Assembly: GCF_000368585.1 (NCBI RefSeq)
Contig: NZ_KB849558.1
Coordinates: forward strand, 248,001 to 312,000
Source of the DNA: Acinetobacter venetianus RAG-1 = CIP 110063
GTDB taxonomy: Bacteria > Pseudomonadota > Gammaproteobacteria > Pseudomonadales > Moraxellaceae
Length of the DNA: 64,000 nucleotides
Reading direction: 5' to 3'
A program made the translations under genes and the position numbers. The notes under the pieces are model-generated. The model had not been told where the DNA came from, searched no databases, and saw only the letters and a program-made list of their open reading frames with translations. Of the stretch, positions 9,980 through 19,927 are shown in pieces (the first letter of the stretch is position 1; each line of letters begins with the position of its first letter).

Positions 9980-11050
9980 ATGCCAAAGTCACCAAACACG
10001 AGCAAAAGCAAGAAAAAGCCAAAAGCTAAACCGAAATCTACTTTCAAAGCCTTTTGGATTGCTATTTTCCTTTTAGGTTTGGTTATATTTGGTATTTTAT
10101 GGGCAAATCTTTTTAAAAATTACCCTGTTGATGGCAAAAAGCAACTTTTAGTGATCTCATCTGGGGATACTTACTCTCGATTTATTGATCGTCTAGCTAA
10201 AGAGGGTAAAGTTAGCTTACCTATTGTGTTAAAGCTTTATCAAAAGTTTTTAATCCATGACAGTATGAAAGCTGGTGTGTATGAAGTCACACAGGGAATG
10301 AGTATTCGCCAAGTTTTATCGATGTTTTCTGATGCAGAAAATGCACAGATGAATCGTATTTTGGTGATAGAAGGGACAACATTTAAGCAGCTTGTTCAAA
10401 ATCTTAAAAAAGATTCGAATGTAACCAAAACAATTTTGGATTTACCCCAAGATCAATTGTTAAAAGCACTCGATATTCCTTATTCACATCCAGAAGGTCT
10501 ATTTGCGCCAGATACTTATTTCTTCGCTAAAGGTGAAACAGATAAAAAAATCTTAACCGATTTATATCATCGCCAAATGAAATCATTAGATGAAGCTTGG
10601 GCAAATAAGGCTTCTAATCTGCCTTATAAAGATAAATATGAAGCATTGATCATGGCTTCTATTATTGAGAAAGAAACCAGTTTGGATAGTGAGCTTCAGC
10701 AAGTTTCAGGTGTGTTTGTACGTCGCTTAAAAATAGGTATGCGCTTGCAAACTGATCCAACAGTGATTTATGGCATGGGCGATAATTATAAAGGAAATAT
10801 CACACGTAATGACTTGCGCACGCCTACATCTTATAACACCTATACTATTAACGGTTTACCGCCAACACCAATAGCATTGCCAAGTAAAAAAGCCATTGAA
10901 GCTGCTATGCATCCTGATGATGCCAAAAATATCTATTTTGTCGCCACTGGCAATGGTGGTCATAAATTTACAGCGTCTTTAGAAGACCATAATCGTGCAG
11001 TTCAAGAATATTTAACTGTTCTACGTTCAAAGAAAAAGCAAGGTGAATGA
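9980..11050 (+). CDS. mltG: Endolytic murein transglycosylase MltG
   Basis: Membrane-anchored lytic transglycosylase that cleaves nascent glycan strands and ends their elongation. ATG 9980 was preferred over an overlapping TTG at 9971. The protein has about 356 residues: a lysine-rich cytosolic start, one transmembrane helix (near 22-43), a LysM-like region, then the YceG domain with the catalytic-glutamate segment SIIEKETSLDSEL, LQTDPTVIYGMG, and the TSYNTYTINGLPPTPI and YFVATGNGGHKF motifs. Its stop overlaps the tmk start (ATGA). Confidence 0.94.
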   Translation: MPKSPNTSKSKKKPKAKPKSTFKAFWIAIFLLGLVIFGILWANLFKNYPVDGKKQLLVISSGDTYSRFIDRLAKEGKVSLPIVLKLYQKFLIHDSMKAGVYEVTQGMSIRQVLSMFSDAENAQMNRILVIEGTTFKQLVQNLKKDSNVTKTILDLPQDQLLKALDIPYSHPEGLFAPDTYFFAKGETDKKILTDLYHRQMKSLDEAWANKASNLPYKDKYEALIMASIIEKETSLDSELQQVSGVFVRRLKIGMRLQTDPTVIYGMGDNYKGNITRNDLRTPTSYNTYTINGLPPTPIALPSKKAIEAAMHPDDAKNIYFVATGNGGHKFTASLEDHNRAVQEYLTVLRSKKKQGE

Positions 11051-11649
11051 TGTTTATTAGTTTTGAAGGTACGGAAGGTGTAGGAAAAACAACACTGATT
11101 CGTAAAATTCATCAGTACTTTGAACAGCAAGGTAAAGAAGTGGTGTTGACTCGTGAACCAGGTGGCACACCACTCGCTGAGCAGATTCGCTCACTTTTAT
11201 TAGCAGTGAATCATGAAGAGCAAATGAGTCATGATACTGAACTGTTATTGATTTATGCGGCACGAGCACAGCATTTAGAACAAGTGATTTTACCTGCATT
11301 AGTGGCGGGTAAGATTGTGTTAAGTGATCGTTTTACCGATGCCAGTTTTGCGTATCAATGTTCTGGACGCGGTTTAAGTCAGGAAAAGTTGCAACTGTTA
11401 AATCAAACTTTTGTGGCGAAAATGCCGAATATTACTTTTTGGTTGGATGCACCGATTGAGTTGGGCATGACCCGTGCGCGAGAGCGTGGTGCCTTGGATC
11501 GTTTTGAGCAAGAGAAATTAAGTTTCTTTGCTAAAGTTCGTGCAGGTTATGAGACTTTATGGCAAGCAGAGCCTGAACGGATCAAGCGTTTAGATGCAAC
11601 ACAGAATGCAGATGTTGTGTTTGAAGATGCTTTGCAATATTTGAAATAG
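11047..11649 (+). CDS. tmk: Thymidylate kinase
   Basis: Phosphorylates dTMP to dTDP. It has 200 residues, with P-loop FEGTEGVGKTT near residues 6-16, the DRX motif DRFTDASFAYQ near 90-100, and a LID segment RARERGALDRFE. The ATG at 11047 overlaps the mltG stop; the adjacent in-frame ATG at 11050 is also possible. An AAGGTGA site lies just upstream. Confidence 0.96.
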   Translation: MMFISFEGTEGVGKTTLIRKIHQYFEQQGKEVVLTREPGGTPLAEQIRSLLLAVNHEEQMSHDTELLLIYAARAQHLEQVILPALVAGKIVLSDRFTDASFAYQCSGRGLSQEKLQLLNQTFVAKMPNITFWLDAPIELGMTRARERGALDRFEQEKLSFFAKVRAGYETLWQAEPERIKRLDATQNADVVFEDALQYLK

Positions 11650-11659
11650 GCCAGTCCTT

Positions 11660-11938
11660 ATGAATAAAGATCATGATAGCTATCATTTAGATAAGGCAAT
11701 TGATGCGATATCGAGTCATATTGAACTCGCGATTTTTATTCAAAAATTACGTCAGAATCTTATAGATGATCCCAATGGTTGGGAGAATATCAATCTGGCT
11801 GATTTTCTTGATGCTTTAGCTTCATGGACTGAAGATATGGACGGATATTATAAAAATACAGATCAGGTTGACCGTTTAGCTCAACCTGATTGGAAAACCT
11901 TTGCAGAAATGCTTATGGCTGCTCGAATTTATGAATAA
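11660..11938 (+). CDS. Small acidic conserved protein (DUF7660-like)
   Basis: A 92-residue acidic protein without signal peptide or membrane segment. The pattern IQKLRQNLIDDPNGWENINLADFLDALASW, then MDGYY, then a C-terminal AARIYE resembles, from memory, the DUF7660 family of unknown function; that match is not verified. It follows tmk by 10 bp on the same strand and ends the pabC-mltG-tmk transcription unit. No function is proposed. Confidence 0.72.
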   Translation: MNKDHDSYHLDKAIDAISSHIELAIFIQKLRQNLIDDPNGWENINLADFLDALASWTEDMDGYYKNTDQVDRLAQPDWKTFAEMLMAARIYE

Positions 11939-11945
11939 TTTTGGA

Positions 11946-11977
11946 GGCTAAAGATATAGAAGGAAGAATCTTTAGCC
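11946..11977. terminator. Hairpin between convergent genes (likely bidirectional terminator)
   Basis: Ten-base-pair perfect stem (11946-11955 with 11968-11977), 12-nt loop, in the 48 bp between the convergent stops of the small acidic gene and nadB. T-tracts are short on both sides, so efficiency is uncertain. Confidence 0.6.
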
Positions 11978-11986
11978 TTAATTTCA

Positions 11987-13618
11987 TCACTCATTCACCA
12001 AAGGCTGTTCTACTTTAAAGTTTGGCGGTGTCAAAACTGTTTTACGAATTTCATTAGAAAGCTCAGGATAATCAAGTGTGTAATGTAAACCACGAGATTC
12101 CTTGCGTTCCATCGCACAACGCACAATCATTTCTGAAACTAGAACGAGGTTACGCAATTCGATCAAGTTTTTGCTGACACGATAATCTTGATAATACTCA
12201 GTGATTTCGCGTTTTAGCATTTCAATACGGTGTAAGGCGCGTTGCAAACGCTTAGTGGTACGAACAATACCGACATAGTTCCACATAGTTGAACGCAACT
12301 CATCCCAATTTTGCAGAATTACTACATCTTCATCCGCATCTGTAACTTGAGACTCGTCCCAAGATGGTACAGTAGGGAATTTAAAGTCCGAATCAAATTT
12401 TTGTTGGATATCGTTAGCTGCACTCATGCCATACACAAAACATTCAAGCAGTGAGTTACTTGCCATACGATTAGCGCCGTGTAAGCCAGTATACGAAGTC
12501 TCACCAATTGCATATAAGCCATCTAAATCGGTTTGACTATTCTCATCAACGACAACACCGCCACAGGTGTAATGTGCAGCTGGAACGACAGGGATCATAT
12601 CTTTGGTGATATCGATACCAAGTTCAATAAGTCGTGCATATAAAGTAGGGAAGTGCTCGGTAATAAATTCTGGTGATTTATGCGTGATATCTAGCCAAAC
12701 ATGGCGAATACCTAGGCGCTTGATTTCATGGTCGATGGTACGTGCCACAATATCACGCGGTGCAAGTTCAGCACGTTCATCAAAACGTAGCATGAAACGC
12801 TCGCCGTCTGGTAAGCGCAAATAAGCACCTTCGCCACGCATTGCTTCGGTAATTAAGAAAGAGCGTGCTTTTGGATGATATAAACAAGTTGGATGGAATT
12901 GATTAAATTCCATATTGGCAACACGGCAACCTGCTCGATAAGCCATTGCAATACCATCGCCTGTTGCGATGTCAGGGTTTGATGTATACAGGTACGCTTT
13001 CATTGCACCGCCACAAGCCAATGCTGTAAATGGCGCTAAGAAAGTATGGACTTGTTCATTTTTCTCATCTAAAGCATATAAGCCAATTGCTCTATTCTTT
13101 TCACCTAAATGACCAAGTTTGTGTTTTGTGATGAGATCAATCGCAATATAGTTTTCAAAAATTGTAATATTTTTTCTTTCTTTTGCACGCTCGACTAAAG
13201 TTGTTGAAATTGCTTTGCCGGTTGCATCGGCTGAGTGAATAATCCGACGCTGCGAGTGACCACCTTCACGCGTTAAGTGGAGTTGCTCATCATCATCTAA
13301 TGTAAATTGAACACCCTGTTCTAATAAAAAATCAACTGAGGGTTTACCACCTTCGACTGTATGCTTTACTGCATCTAGTTCACATAAATGTGCACCTGCA
13401 ATCATCGTGTCATTAATATGTTGTTGAATTGAGTCAGTCTCATCTAATACCGCAGCAACACCACCTTGAGCATAATAGGTACTCGCTTCTGTGAGCGCAG
13501 CCTTTGCTAAAATCGCGATGTTGTAATGACTTGGTAAAGAGAGTGCTAGGCTTAAACCTGCACCGCCACTGCCCACAATAATCATGTCAAAATGATGAAT
13601 TGTTTCTAAATCAGGCAT
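11987..13618 (-). CDS. nadB: L-aspartate oxidase NadB
   Basis: FAD enzyme that oxidises L-aspartate to iminoaspartate, the first step of NAD synthesis. The start [21 protein letters not shown] was chosen so that the dinucleotide-binding GSGGAG falls near the N-terminus; the 20 residues upstream are not supported. The protein has 543 residues and includes [12 protein letters not shown], the [12 protein letters not shown] active-site segment and the [13 protein letters not shown] segment. It is divergent from mucD, in the position it holds next to algU/rpoE in Pseudomonas and E. coli. Confidence 0.96.
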   Translation of the reverse strand: MPDLETIHHFDMIIVGSGGAGLSLALSLPSHYNIAILAKAALTEASTYYAQGGVAAVLDETDSIQQHINDTMIAGAHLCELDAVKHTVEGGKPSVDFLLEQGVQFTLDDDEQLHLTREGGHSQRRIIHSADATGKAISTTLVERAKERKNITIFENYIAIDLITKHKLGHLGEKNRAIGLYALDEKNEQVHTFLAPFTALACGGAMKAYLYTSNPDIATGDGIAMAYRAGCRVANMEFNQFHPTCLYHPKARSFLITEAMRGEGAYLRLPDGERFMLRFDERAELAPRDIVARTIDHEIKRLGIRHVWLDITHKSPEFITEHFPTLYARLIELGIDITKDMIPVVPAAHYTCGGVVVDENSQTDLDGLYAIGETSYTGLHGANRMASNSLLECFVYGMSAANDIQQKFDSDFKFPTVPSWDESQVTDADEDVVILQNWDELRSTMWNYVGIVRTTKRLQRALHRIEMLKREITEYYQDYRVSKNLIELRNLVLVSEMIVRCAMERKESRGLHYTLDYPELSNEIRKTVLTPPNFKVEQPLVNE

Positions 13619-13996
13619 GTCGATCTGCTTCAATTTCAAACGTTCGCTAATGACAACGCTTTTTGAACAAAAAGGCAAGAGCTAATCTGCTTAGAATTGA
13701 GCGATTTTTTGGCGAATGAGTCAATAATTTGCTTGTTTTGTTATATTGCTACATACCAATAATCATGCGATTACGTTTAGGAACATTTTTTTAATGTGAG
13801 TTTAAGTTGGTCATTATAAAACCTGTTTTGAACAGTGGTTATATTAATTTTCCTCCACAATTTATTCACATTTTAGGTTTTTATTTCTTTGTATACATTG
13901 AAAATATAAACATTTTTTAACGAAACGTATGAAATGGTTATGATACAACATAACCTTAAATTTTTATTCGATCATCAGTATGTAGGTTCTTGCTTC
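13619..13996. other. nadB-mucD divergent intergenic region
   Basis: AT-rich 378 bp that must carry the promoters of both genes. The clearest structure is a perfect 7-bp inverted repeat (13936-13942 with 13949-13955, 6-nt loop) about 40 bases before the mucD ATG. No coding remnant of an ECF sigma factor or its anti-sigma factor is recognisable in any frame by eye. Confidence 0.5.
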
Positions 13997-15376
13997 ATGA
14001 AAAGTCGATATTTACAACAAGGAATGTTTGCAGCGGTATTTACAGTAGCAGCAGCTCAAGTCGATGCCGCAGCTCCAGTAGATTTTTCAAATCTCGTTGA
14101 GCAGGTTAGTCCAGCTGTAGTGAGTGTGAATGTTGTGAAGAAAATGACTCAGGAAGAGTTATTGCAACAACAGGTTCCTGAAATCTTGCGTCGTTTCTTT
14201 GGTAATCAAGTGATTATCCCTCAACAGCAGGGGCCACAAGAAAAAACAGCTTATGGAAGTGCATTTTTTATCAGTAAAGATGGTTACTTAGTGACTAATC
14301 ATCATGTTATTGAAAATGCATCACGAATCAGTATCACATTGAATGACCGCCGTGAACTAGATGCGACATTGGTTGGTAGTGATGAACGTACTGATGTTGC
14401 TGTACTAAAAGTAAATGGTACGAATTTTCCTGAATTAAAAGTTGGTAATGTCGACCAGTTAAAAGTTGGTGAGCCTGTTTTGGCGATTGGTTCTCCATTT
14501 GGTTTCGATTACTCAGCATCAGCAGGGATTGTGAGTGCTAAATCCCGTAACATGAGTGGCGAAACATCAGTGCCATTTATTCAAACAGATGCTGCTTTAA
14601 ACCCTGGTAATTCTGGTGGGCCACTTTTCAACCAAAAGGGTGAAGTGGTTGGTGTGAACTCTCGTATTTTTAGTGGTACGGGCGGATATATGGGCTTGTC
14701 GTTCTCGATTCCAATTGATGTTGCAATGGATGTTGTTCAGCAGCTTAAAACCAATGGCAAAGTGACACGTTCTTATCTAGGCGTGATGTTGCAGGATATT
14801 GATCGAAATTTAGCGGAAGCCTATAAATTACCAAAACCAGAAGGTTCTCTAGTTAATCAAGTTTCGCCGAAATCACCTGCTGAAAAAGCTGGGCTTAAAT
14901 CAGGTGATGTGATTTTAAAAATCAATGGTACTTCGATTTCTCGTACAGGTGATTTACTCAATGTATTGAACCGTACTGCACCAGATCAAACAATTCAGTT
15001 AGAGATTTTACGTGATGATAAAACACGTACAATTTCAGCGACATTGGGTACGGCACCTGATGATACACCAGCAGCAGAAGATAAAAATAATCCAACAAGT
15101 GGGTTGGGTATGAGTATCCGTACACTGACAGAAGCTGAATTAGCAAGTTTAAATGTTCGTGGTGGAATTTTGGTTCAAGATGTTAAACGTGGTGGATTAG
15201 CATCTCTATCTAATATCGTTGCTGGCGATGTTATTGTTCAAGTAAATGGAACGGCAATTACGAACAGTCAAATGTTTGCAAAAACGGTTGCCGCTTTACC
15301 TAAAAATAGTGTTGCGCGAGTAACGATTATTCGCCAAGGCCAACGTGCAATTTTAGGATTGCGTTTACCGAAGTAA
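13997..15376 (+). CDS. mucD: Periplasmic DegP/MucD-type serine protease
   Basis: A periplasmic quality-control protease and chaperone. The start at 13997 (MKSRYLQQGMFAAVF) was chosen because a signal peptide follows at once, cut near VDAAAP; the longer frame adds 21 implausible residues. The mature part has the trypsin-like triad: His in VTNHHVIEN, Asp in DERTDVAVLKV, Ser in NPGNSGGPL. Two PDZ domains follow (about 255-345 and 365-455). The 459-residue length fits DegQ/MucD. Its place just upstream of the lepA block is that of mucD in Pseudomonas. Confidence 0.9.
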   Translation: MKSRYLQQGMFAAVFTVAAAQVDAAAPVDFSNLVEQVSPAVVSVNVVKKMTQEELLQQQVPEILRRFFGNQVIIPQQQGPQEKTAYGSAFFISKDGYLVTNHHVIENASRISITLNDRRELDATLVGSDERTDVAVLKVNGTNFPELKVGNVDQLKVGEPVLAIGSPFGFDYSASAGIVSAKSRNMSGETSVPFIQTDAALNPGNSGGPLFNQKGEVVGVNSRIFSGTGGYMGLSFSIPIDVAMDVVQQLKTNGKVTRSYLGVMLQDIDRNLAEAYKLPKPEGSLVNQVSPKSPAEKAGLKSGDVILKINGTSISRTGDLLNVLNRTAPDQTIQLEILRDDKTRTISATLGTAPDDTPAAEDKNNPTSGLGMSIRTLTEAELASLNVRGGILVQDVKRGGLASLSNIVAGDVIVQVNGTAITNSQMFAKTVAALPKNSVARVTIIRQGQRAILGLRLPK

Positions 15377-15390
15377 TCAAATAAATGAGA

Positions 15391-15425
15391 AAACCACTCT
15401 ATTGGATAGGGTGGTTTTTTTATTT
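15391..15425 (+). terminator. Terminator of mucD
   Basis: Ten-base stem with one G-T wobble (15391-15400 with 15408-15417), 7-nt loop, then a T-rich tract, 15 bp after the mucD stop. Confidence 0.85.
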
Positions 15426-15490
15426 TGTAATACTGAGTTGTTTAGACTAATGTACGGCACTGAACTTTTGTTGTTGAAGTACGAAAAATT

Positions 15491-15946
15491 ATGAGCACAA
15501 TTTTTGATTTAAAAATACAGGTTCAACCACAACATATTGATATATTGGGTCATGTCAACAATGTGATGTACATCCAATGGATGCAGGATGTTGCAGCAGC
15601 GCATATAGAAATGTTGGGTTTAGGCTTAACCCAATATTTAGAGTTAAAACATGCGATGGTGGCGGTTGAGCATCATGTTCAATATCGTAAAGCTGCACTT
15701 GAGGGTGATGAGATCATTTTACGGACTTGGTTGGATGACATTAATGCACTCTATTCATTCCGTCAGTACGCATTTTATCGACCAAAAGATCAAAGTGTTT
15801 TATTCGTAGGAAATACCAAATGGGCATGTATTGAAATTGCAACTGGTCGACCAAAGCGTATGTCGCCGAGTTTTACTCAGGCTTATCAGCCCATTTCAAA
15901 TGAATTAGATCCAATGGATTTTTCAATTTCCTATGCGGAAAAATGA
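15491..15946 (+). CDS. 4HBT-type acyl-CoA thioesterase (FadM/YbgC-like)
   Basis: A 151-residue hot-dog fold thioesterase. The motif near residues 15-32 (HIDILGHVNNVMYIQWMQ) carries the Asp/His-N-N-Y pattern of the 4-hydroxybenzoyl-CoA thioesterase family, followed by VEHHVQYRKAALEGDEI. The substrate cannot be told from sequence; long-chain or aromatic acyl-CoA are possibilities. It is inserted between mucD and lepA, which are direct neighbours in Pseudomonas, and has its own space on both sides, so it is probably a separate unit. Confidence 0.82.
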   Translation: MSTIFDLKIQVQPQHIDILGHVNNVMYIQWMQDVAAAHIEMLGLGLTQYLELKHAMVAVEHHVQYRKAALEGDEIILRTWLDDINALYSFRQYAFYRPKDQSVLFVGNTKWACIEIATGRPKRMSPSFTQAYQPISNELDPMDFSISYAEK

Positions 15947-16021
15947 GAGTGTTAAGTCACTATTGCTTTGAGTTTGGGTATAAAAGCGCAGAATTATTTT
16001 GAATACTTTAAAATGTCATTC

Positions 16022-16030
16022 TGCTATAAT
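16022..16030 (+). promoter_or_regulatory. Extended -10 promoter ahead of lepA
   Basis: TGCTATAAT is a perfect -10 hexamer (16025-16030) with the TGn extension, 78 bp upstream of the lepA ATG. No good -35 hexamer is seen at normal spacing, which extended -10 promoters tolerate. Confidence 0.6.
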
Positions 16031-16107
16031 CCCCAACAATTTTGTTAAACCATTTTGGCTCATTGCTTTTTATAAGTATAGGGCGCTCTATTTTCTCAAG
16101 GTAACCC

Positions 16108-17925
16108 ATGGCGCAAGCTAAAAAATCCGTAGATATCAAAAATATACGAAATTTCTCGATCATTGCTCATATTGACCATGGTAAGTCGACTTTGGCCGAC
16201 CGTTTTATTCAAATGTGCGGTGGCCTTCAAGATCGTGAAATGCAAGCTCAGGTATTAGACTCTATGGAGCTTGAGCGTGAACGTGGGATTACGATTAAGG
16301 CGGCATCAGTTACGCTTTATTATACGCATCCAAATGGTCAGCAATATCAATTAAACTTTATTGATACGCCTGGACACGTTGATTTCTCTTACGAGGTTTC
16401 GCGTTCTTTAGCTGCGTGTGAAGGAGCTTTGCTTGTTGTTGATGCTGCACAAGGCGTTGAGGCTCAATCTGTTGCGAACTGTTATACAGCAATTGAGCAG
16501 GGCTTAGAAGTACTACCAATTCTCAATAAAATTGATTTACCGCAGGCTGAACCTGAGCGTGTGATTCATGAAATTGAAGAGATTATCGGGATTGAAGCAA
16601 CTGACGCTCCAACATGTTCAGCAAAAACAGGTTTGGGGGTTGAAGGTGTTTTAGAGCGTCTAGTCGATGTTATTCCTGCACCTGAGGGTGATCGTGATGC
16701 ACCTTTACAAGCTTTGATTATCGACTCATGGTTTGATAACTATCTAGGTGTTGTCTCGCTTGTTCGTATTAAACAAGGCCGTATCCGTAAGGGTGATAAA
16801 ATGCTTGTTAAGTCAACAGGACAAGCACATCCTGTGACTTCAGTTGGTGTGTTTAACCCTAAGCATACTGAAACGGATATCCTTGAAGCAGGTGAGGTTG
16901 GTTTCGTTATTGCAGGGATTAAAGATATTTTTGGTGCGCCAGTCGGCGATACGATTACATTGGTATCTACACCAGAAGTTCAAACTTTACCTGGTTTTAA
17001 AAAGGTAAAACCACAGGTATATGCAGGTCTATTTCCGATTGATTCAAGTGACTTTGAACCATTCCGTGAAGCCCTACAAAAACTACAGATTAACGATTCA
17101 GCTTTGTTTTTTGAACCTGAAAGTTCTGATGCTTTAGGCTTTGGTTTCCGTTGTGGTTTCTTAGGTATGCTGCATATGGAAATCGTACAAGAGCGCTTAG
17201 AGCGTGAGTATGATCTCGATTTGATTAGCTCAGCGCCAACAGTGATTTATGAAGCTGTAACTAAAAAGGGTGAAACGATTTATATCGATAGTCCTTCAAA
17301 AATGCCTGATGCTTCAACAGTTGAAGATTTACGTGAACCAATTGCTGAGTGCCATATTCTCGTTCCACAAGAATATCTTGGTAATGTCATGACTTTATGT
17401 ATCGAACGTCGTGGTGTTCAAAAGGATATGAAATTCTTAGGTAATCAGGTTTCAGTTACCTTTGAGATTCCGATGGCTGAAGTGGTGATGGATTTCTTTG
17501 ATAAATTGAAATCTTGCTCGCGTGGTTTTGCTTCGCTGGATTATAACTTTGTACGTTTTGAGAGTTCATCTCTAGTTAAGGTGGATGTGTTAATTAATAG
17601 CGAGAAGGTGGATGCGTTGGCAATGATTTGCCACCGTCAGGATGCGCGTCACCGTGGTATTGCATTAGTTGAGAAGATGAAAGATCTCATCCCTCGTCAA
17701 ATGTTTGATGTTGCAATTCAAGCCGCTATTGGTGCGCAAATTATTGCACGTTCTACTGTAAAGGCGATGCGTAAAAACGTATTGGCTAAATGTTATGGTG
17801 GTGACGTTTCGCGTAAGAAGAAACTTCTTTCTAAACAAAAAGAAGGTAAGAAACGCATGAAACAAGTGGGAAGTGTTGAAATTCCACAAGAAGCGTTCTT
17901 AGCTGTATTGAAAGTAGATCGATAA
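16108..17925 (+). CDS. lepA: Elongation factor 4 (LepA)
   Basis: Ribosome-bound GTPase that back-translocates or acts in late initiation/assembly. It has 605 residues. The G domain starts with [12 protein letters not shown] (G1), has [11 protein letters not shown] (G2), [10 protein letters not shown] (G3) and LNKIDLP (G4). The EF-4-specific C-terminal domain ends with the lysine-rich [26 protein letters not shown] segment region. It begins the run lepA-lepB-DUF4845-rnc-era-recO-pdxJ. Confidence 0.97.
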   Translation: MAQAKKSVDIKNIRNFSIIAHIDHGKSTLADRFIQMCGGLQDREMQAQVLDSMELERERGITIKAASVTLYYTHPNGQQYQLNFIDTPGHVDFSYEVSRSLAACEGALLVVDAAQGVEAQSVANCYTAIEQGLEVLPILNKIDLPQAEPERVIHEIEEIIGIEATDAPTCSAKTGLGVEGVLERLVDVIPAPEGDRDAPLQALIIDSWFDNYLGVVSLVRIKQGRIRKGDKMLVKSTGQAHPVTSVGVFNPKHTETDILEAGEVGFVIAGIKDIFGAPVGDTITLVSTPEVQTLPGFKKVKPQVYAGLFPIDSSDFEPFREALQKLQINDSALFFEPESSDALGFGFRCGFLGMLHMEIVQERLEREYDLDLISSAPTVIYEAVTKKGETIYIDSPSKMPDASTVEDLREPIAECHILVPQEYLGNVMTLCIERRGVQKDMKFLGNQVSVTFEIPMAEVVMDFFDKLKSCSRGFASLDYNFVRFESSSLVKVDVLINSEKVDALAMICHRQDARHRGIALVEKMKDLIPRQMFDVAIQAAIGAQIIARSTVKAMRKNVLAKCYGGDVSRKKKLLSKQKEGKKRMKQVGSVEIPQEAFLAVLKVDR

Positions 17926-17932
17926 AAAATAA

Positions 17933-17960
17933 GGCTAGAGAGTCTTATCATTCTCTAGCC
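17933..17960 (+). other. lepA-lepB intercistronic hairpin
   Basis: Nine-base-pair perfect stem (17933-17941 with 17952-17960) and 10-nt loop, directly after the lepA stop. No T-run follows, so it is more likely an RNA-processing or stability element than a terminator. A second small stem (CAGC with GCTG) follows around 17971-17981. Confidence 0.6.
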
Positions 17961-17994
17961 GTAAGACGAGCAGCAAGGCTGCGAGTGAGGGTTT

Positions 17995-18858
17995 GTGGAT
18001 TTTGATTTTAATTTGATTCTAGTGCCTGCTACGCTGATTTTTTTCTTGGTGTGGTTGCTTGATAAGTTTGTGTTTAAACAGCGAGCGAATAAAGGGCGTG
18101 ATCAGGAAAATTTTGTTATTACTTGGGCATATGATTTTTGGCCAGTCTTAGCTGTCGTCTTAATTCTTCGATCTTTCTTGTATGAGCCTTTTAACATTCC
18201 CTCGGACTCTATGGTACCGACCTTGGAGACAGGGGATTTTATTTTAGTTAATAAGTTTGACTATGGTGTGCGTTTACCTATTGTCAATACTAAAGTGCTG
18301 AATGTTGGTGAACCTAAACGTGGTGAAGTTATTGTATTCCGTTATCCGCCTCAACCAACAATTAGCTATATCAAGCGAGTAGTTGGTCTACCAGGTGATC
18401 ATATTCAGTTTAATGCAGGGCAGTTGATTATTAATGGTAAACAAATTGCAAAAGTTGCGACTGAGTTTACGCGTGAGAAAGATCAGCTAGAAACACCTAC
18501 GGTTTATTATTTTAAAGAAACTTTAGGGGAACACCAGCATTTGATTCGTTATTTAGATGGACGAAATCCTTTGGCTGAACAATTCCAGTTTGCACAATTA
18601 AAAGGTGCTGAATCTTTAGTTCCTTTTGTTGCGAAAGAAAATGATGTGTTTATTCAAAGTAATGGTCAAGATTGGGAAGTGACAGTTCCTCAAGGACAAT
18701 ACTTTGCAATGGGTGATAATCGAGATCAAAGTGCGGACAGTCGTTTTTGGGGTTTCGTACCAGAAGCGAATTTAACGGGTCGTGCTTTTTATGTATGGAT
18801 GCATAAAGAACCTGGGTTTCATATTCCAAGTTTTAACCGAAATGGTAAGATTGACTAA
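17995..18858 (+). CDS. lepB: Signal peptidase I LepB (GTG start)
   Basis: Inner-membrane protease that removes signal peptides from secreted proteins. The chosen start is GTG 17995, preceded by GAGGG; no ATG lies nearby. The 287 residues hold two membrane helices (about 5-22 and 42-60), the catalytic Ser in NIPSDSMVPTL, the catalytic Lys in SYIKRVVGLPGD, and the late MGDNRDQSADSRFWG motif. It lies in the lepA-pdxJ run. Confidence 0.95.
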   Translation: MDFDFNLILVPATLIFFLVWLLDKFVFKQRANKGRDQENFVITWAYDFWPVLAVVLILRSFLYEPFNIPSDSMVPTLETGDFILVNKFDYGVRLPIVNTKVLNVGEPKRGEVIVFRYPPQPTISYIKRVVGLPGDHIQFNAGQLIINGKQIAKVATEFTREKDQLETPTVYYFKETLGEHQHLIRYLDGRNPLAEQFQFAQLKGAESLVPFVAKENDVFIQSNGQDWEVTVPQGQYFAMGDNRDQSADSRFWGFVPEANLTGRAFYVWMHKEPGFHIPSFNRNGKID

Positions 18859-18881
18859 TAAAAATATAAAGGAAATATCAA

Positions 18882-19259
18882 ATGCGTAAATCTCAACAAG
18901 GGGCTTCGTATATTGCAGTTTTATTTGGGGTGATTTTATTTGCGATTGCAGTTAAGGCTGCTGTAGCAATATGGCCAGTATATTGGGATGATAAAATCAT
19001 TGATACGCAGATCAAAGGTTTACTCAAAGATAGTCCTGAGAATATTTCTCCAACAAAATTTTATAACCAAATGGATCAGCGTTTGGAAATGAATAATGTT
19101 CGTGAGATTCATTTTAAAGATATTGCTTTAGTAACCTATAAGAATGATTTGTTGGTAAAGAAGAAATATGAAGTGCGTAAGCCATTCATGTTTAATGTTA
19201 GTTTAGTTATGACTTTTGAGAAGACTTTTGACCAAAAATCTGCAAAGCAAGCTGAATGA
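18882..19259 (+). CDS. DUF4845 single-pass membrane protein
   Basis: A 125-residue protein with an N-terminal hydrophobic helix (about 8-30) after MRKSQQGASYIAV, resembling a short pilin-like anchor, and a soluble periplasmic remainder. It is the equivalent of the DUF4845 gene found between lepB and rnc in Pseudomonas. Function unknown; association with signal peptidase or RNase III genes is positional only. Its end overlaps the start of rnc by 32 bases if rnc begins at 19228. Confidence 0.85.
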   Translation: MRKSQQGASYIAVLFGVILFAIAVKAAVAIWPVYWDDKIIDTQIKGLLKDSPENISPTKFYNQMDQRLEMNNVREIHFKDIALVTYKNDLLVKKKYEVRKPFMFNVSLVMTFEKTFDQKSAKQAE

Positions 19260-19923
19260 TTCAAGATTACAAGGGCGAATAGGGTACCAGTTTAAGCAGA
19301 TTGATTTGCTAAAACTTGCCTTAACCCATCGTTCCGTGAGTCATAAGCACAATTATGAGCGCCTAGAATTTCTAGGCGATTCATTATTAGGAATGATTGT
19401 CGCCAATTATTTATATTGTACTTACCCGCAAGAAAATGAAGGGCGTTTAACGCGTATGCGTGCGACGTTAGTTCGTCAAGAAGCTTTAGGGAAGATCGCA
19501 AATGATTTACAACTTAGTCAGTCATTAATTTTAAGTACAGGTGAATTAAAATCTGGTGGACATCATCGCGAATCCATTCTTGCGGACACAGTGGAGGCGA
19601 TTATTGGTGCTATTTATTTAGACTGTAATGATCTGAACTTGCTACAAAGCATTGTGCTAAAATGGTATGAACCTTATTTAGATCATATCGAACCAACTGA
19701 TCAACTCAAAGATCCCAAATCACGGTTACAAGAGTATTTACAAGCACGTAAAAAACCTCTCCCAGTTTACGAGGTTGTAGATATTCAGGGTGATGCCCCA
19801 AATCAACATTTTAAAGTGGAATGTTTGATTGAGGGATTGCCAAAAATTCAAGGCGAGGGCTCAAGTCGTCGTTTTGCCGAACAAACGGCAGCGGCAGAAA
19901 TTTTAAAATTATTGGAGCAATAA
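19228..19923 (+). CDS. rnc: Ribonuclease III (probable TTG start)
   Basis: Cleaves double-stranded RNA in rRNA and mRNA processing. No in-frame ATG precedes the conserved start of the fold. TTG 19228 (reading [15 protein letters not shown]) is the best start, with GAGAAG a few bases upstream; TTG 19216 is the alternative. The protein has about 231 residues: the RNase III signature [15 protein letters not shown] near 40-54, catalytic acidic residues also in [16 protein letters not shown], and a C-terminal double-stranded-RNA-binding domain ([11 protein letters not shown] to EILKLLEQ). The overlap with the upstream gene implies coupled translation. Confidence 0.92.
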   Translation: MTKNLQSKLNDSRLQGRIGYQFKQIDLLKLALTHRSVSHKHNYERLEFLGDSLLGMIVANYLYCTYPQENEGRLTRMRATLVRQEALGKIANDLQLSQSLILSTGELKSGGHHRESILADTVEAIIGAIYLDCNDLNLLQSIVLKWYEPYLDHIEPTDQLKDPKSRLQEYLQARKKPLPVYEVVDIQGDAPNQHFKVECLIEGLPKIQGEGSSRRFAEQTAAAEILKLLEQ

Positions 19924-19927
19924 CCTG

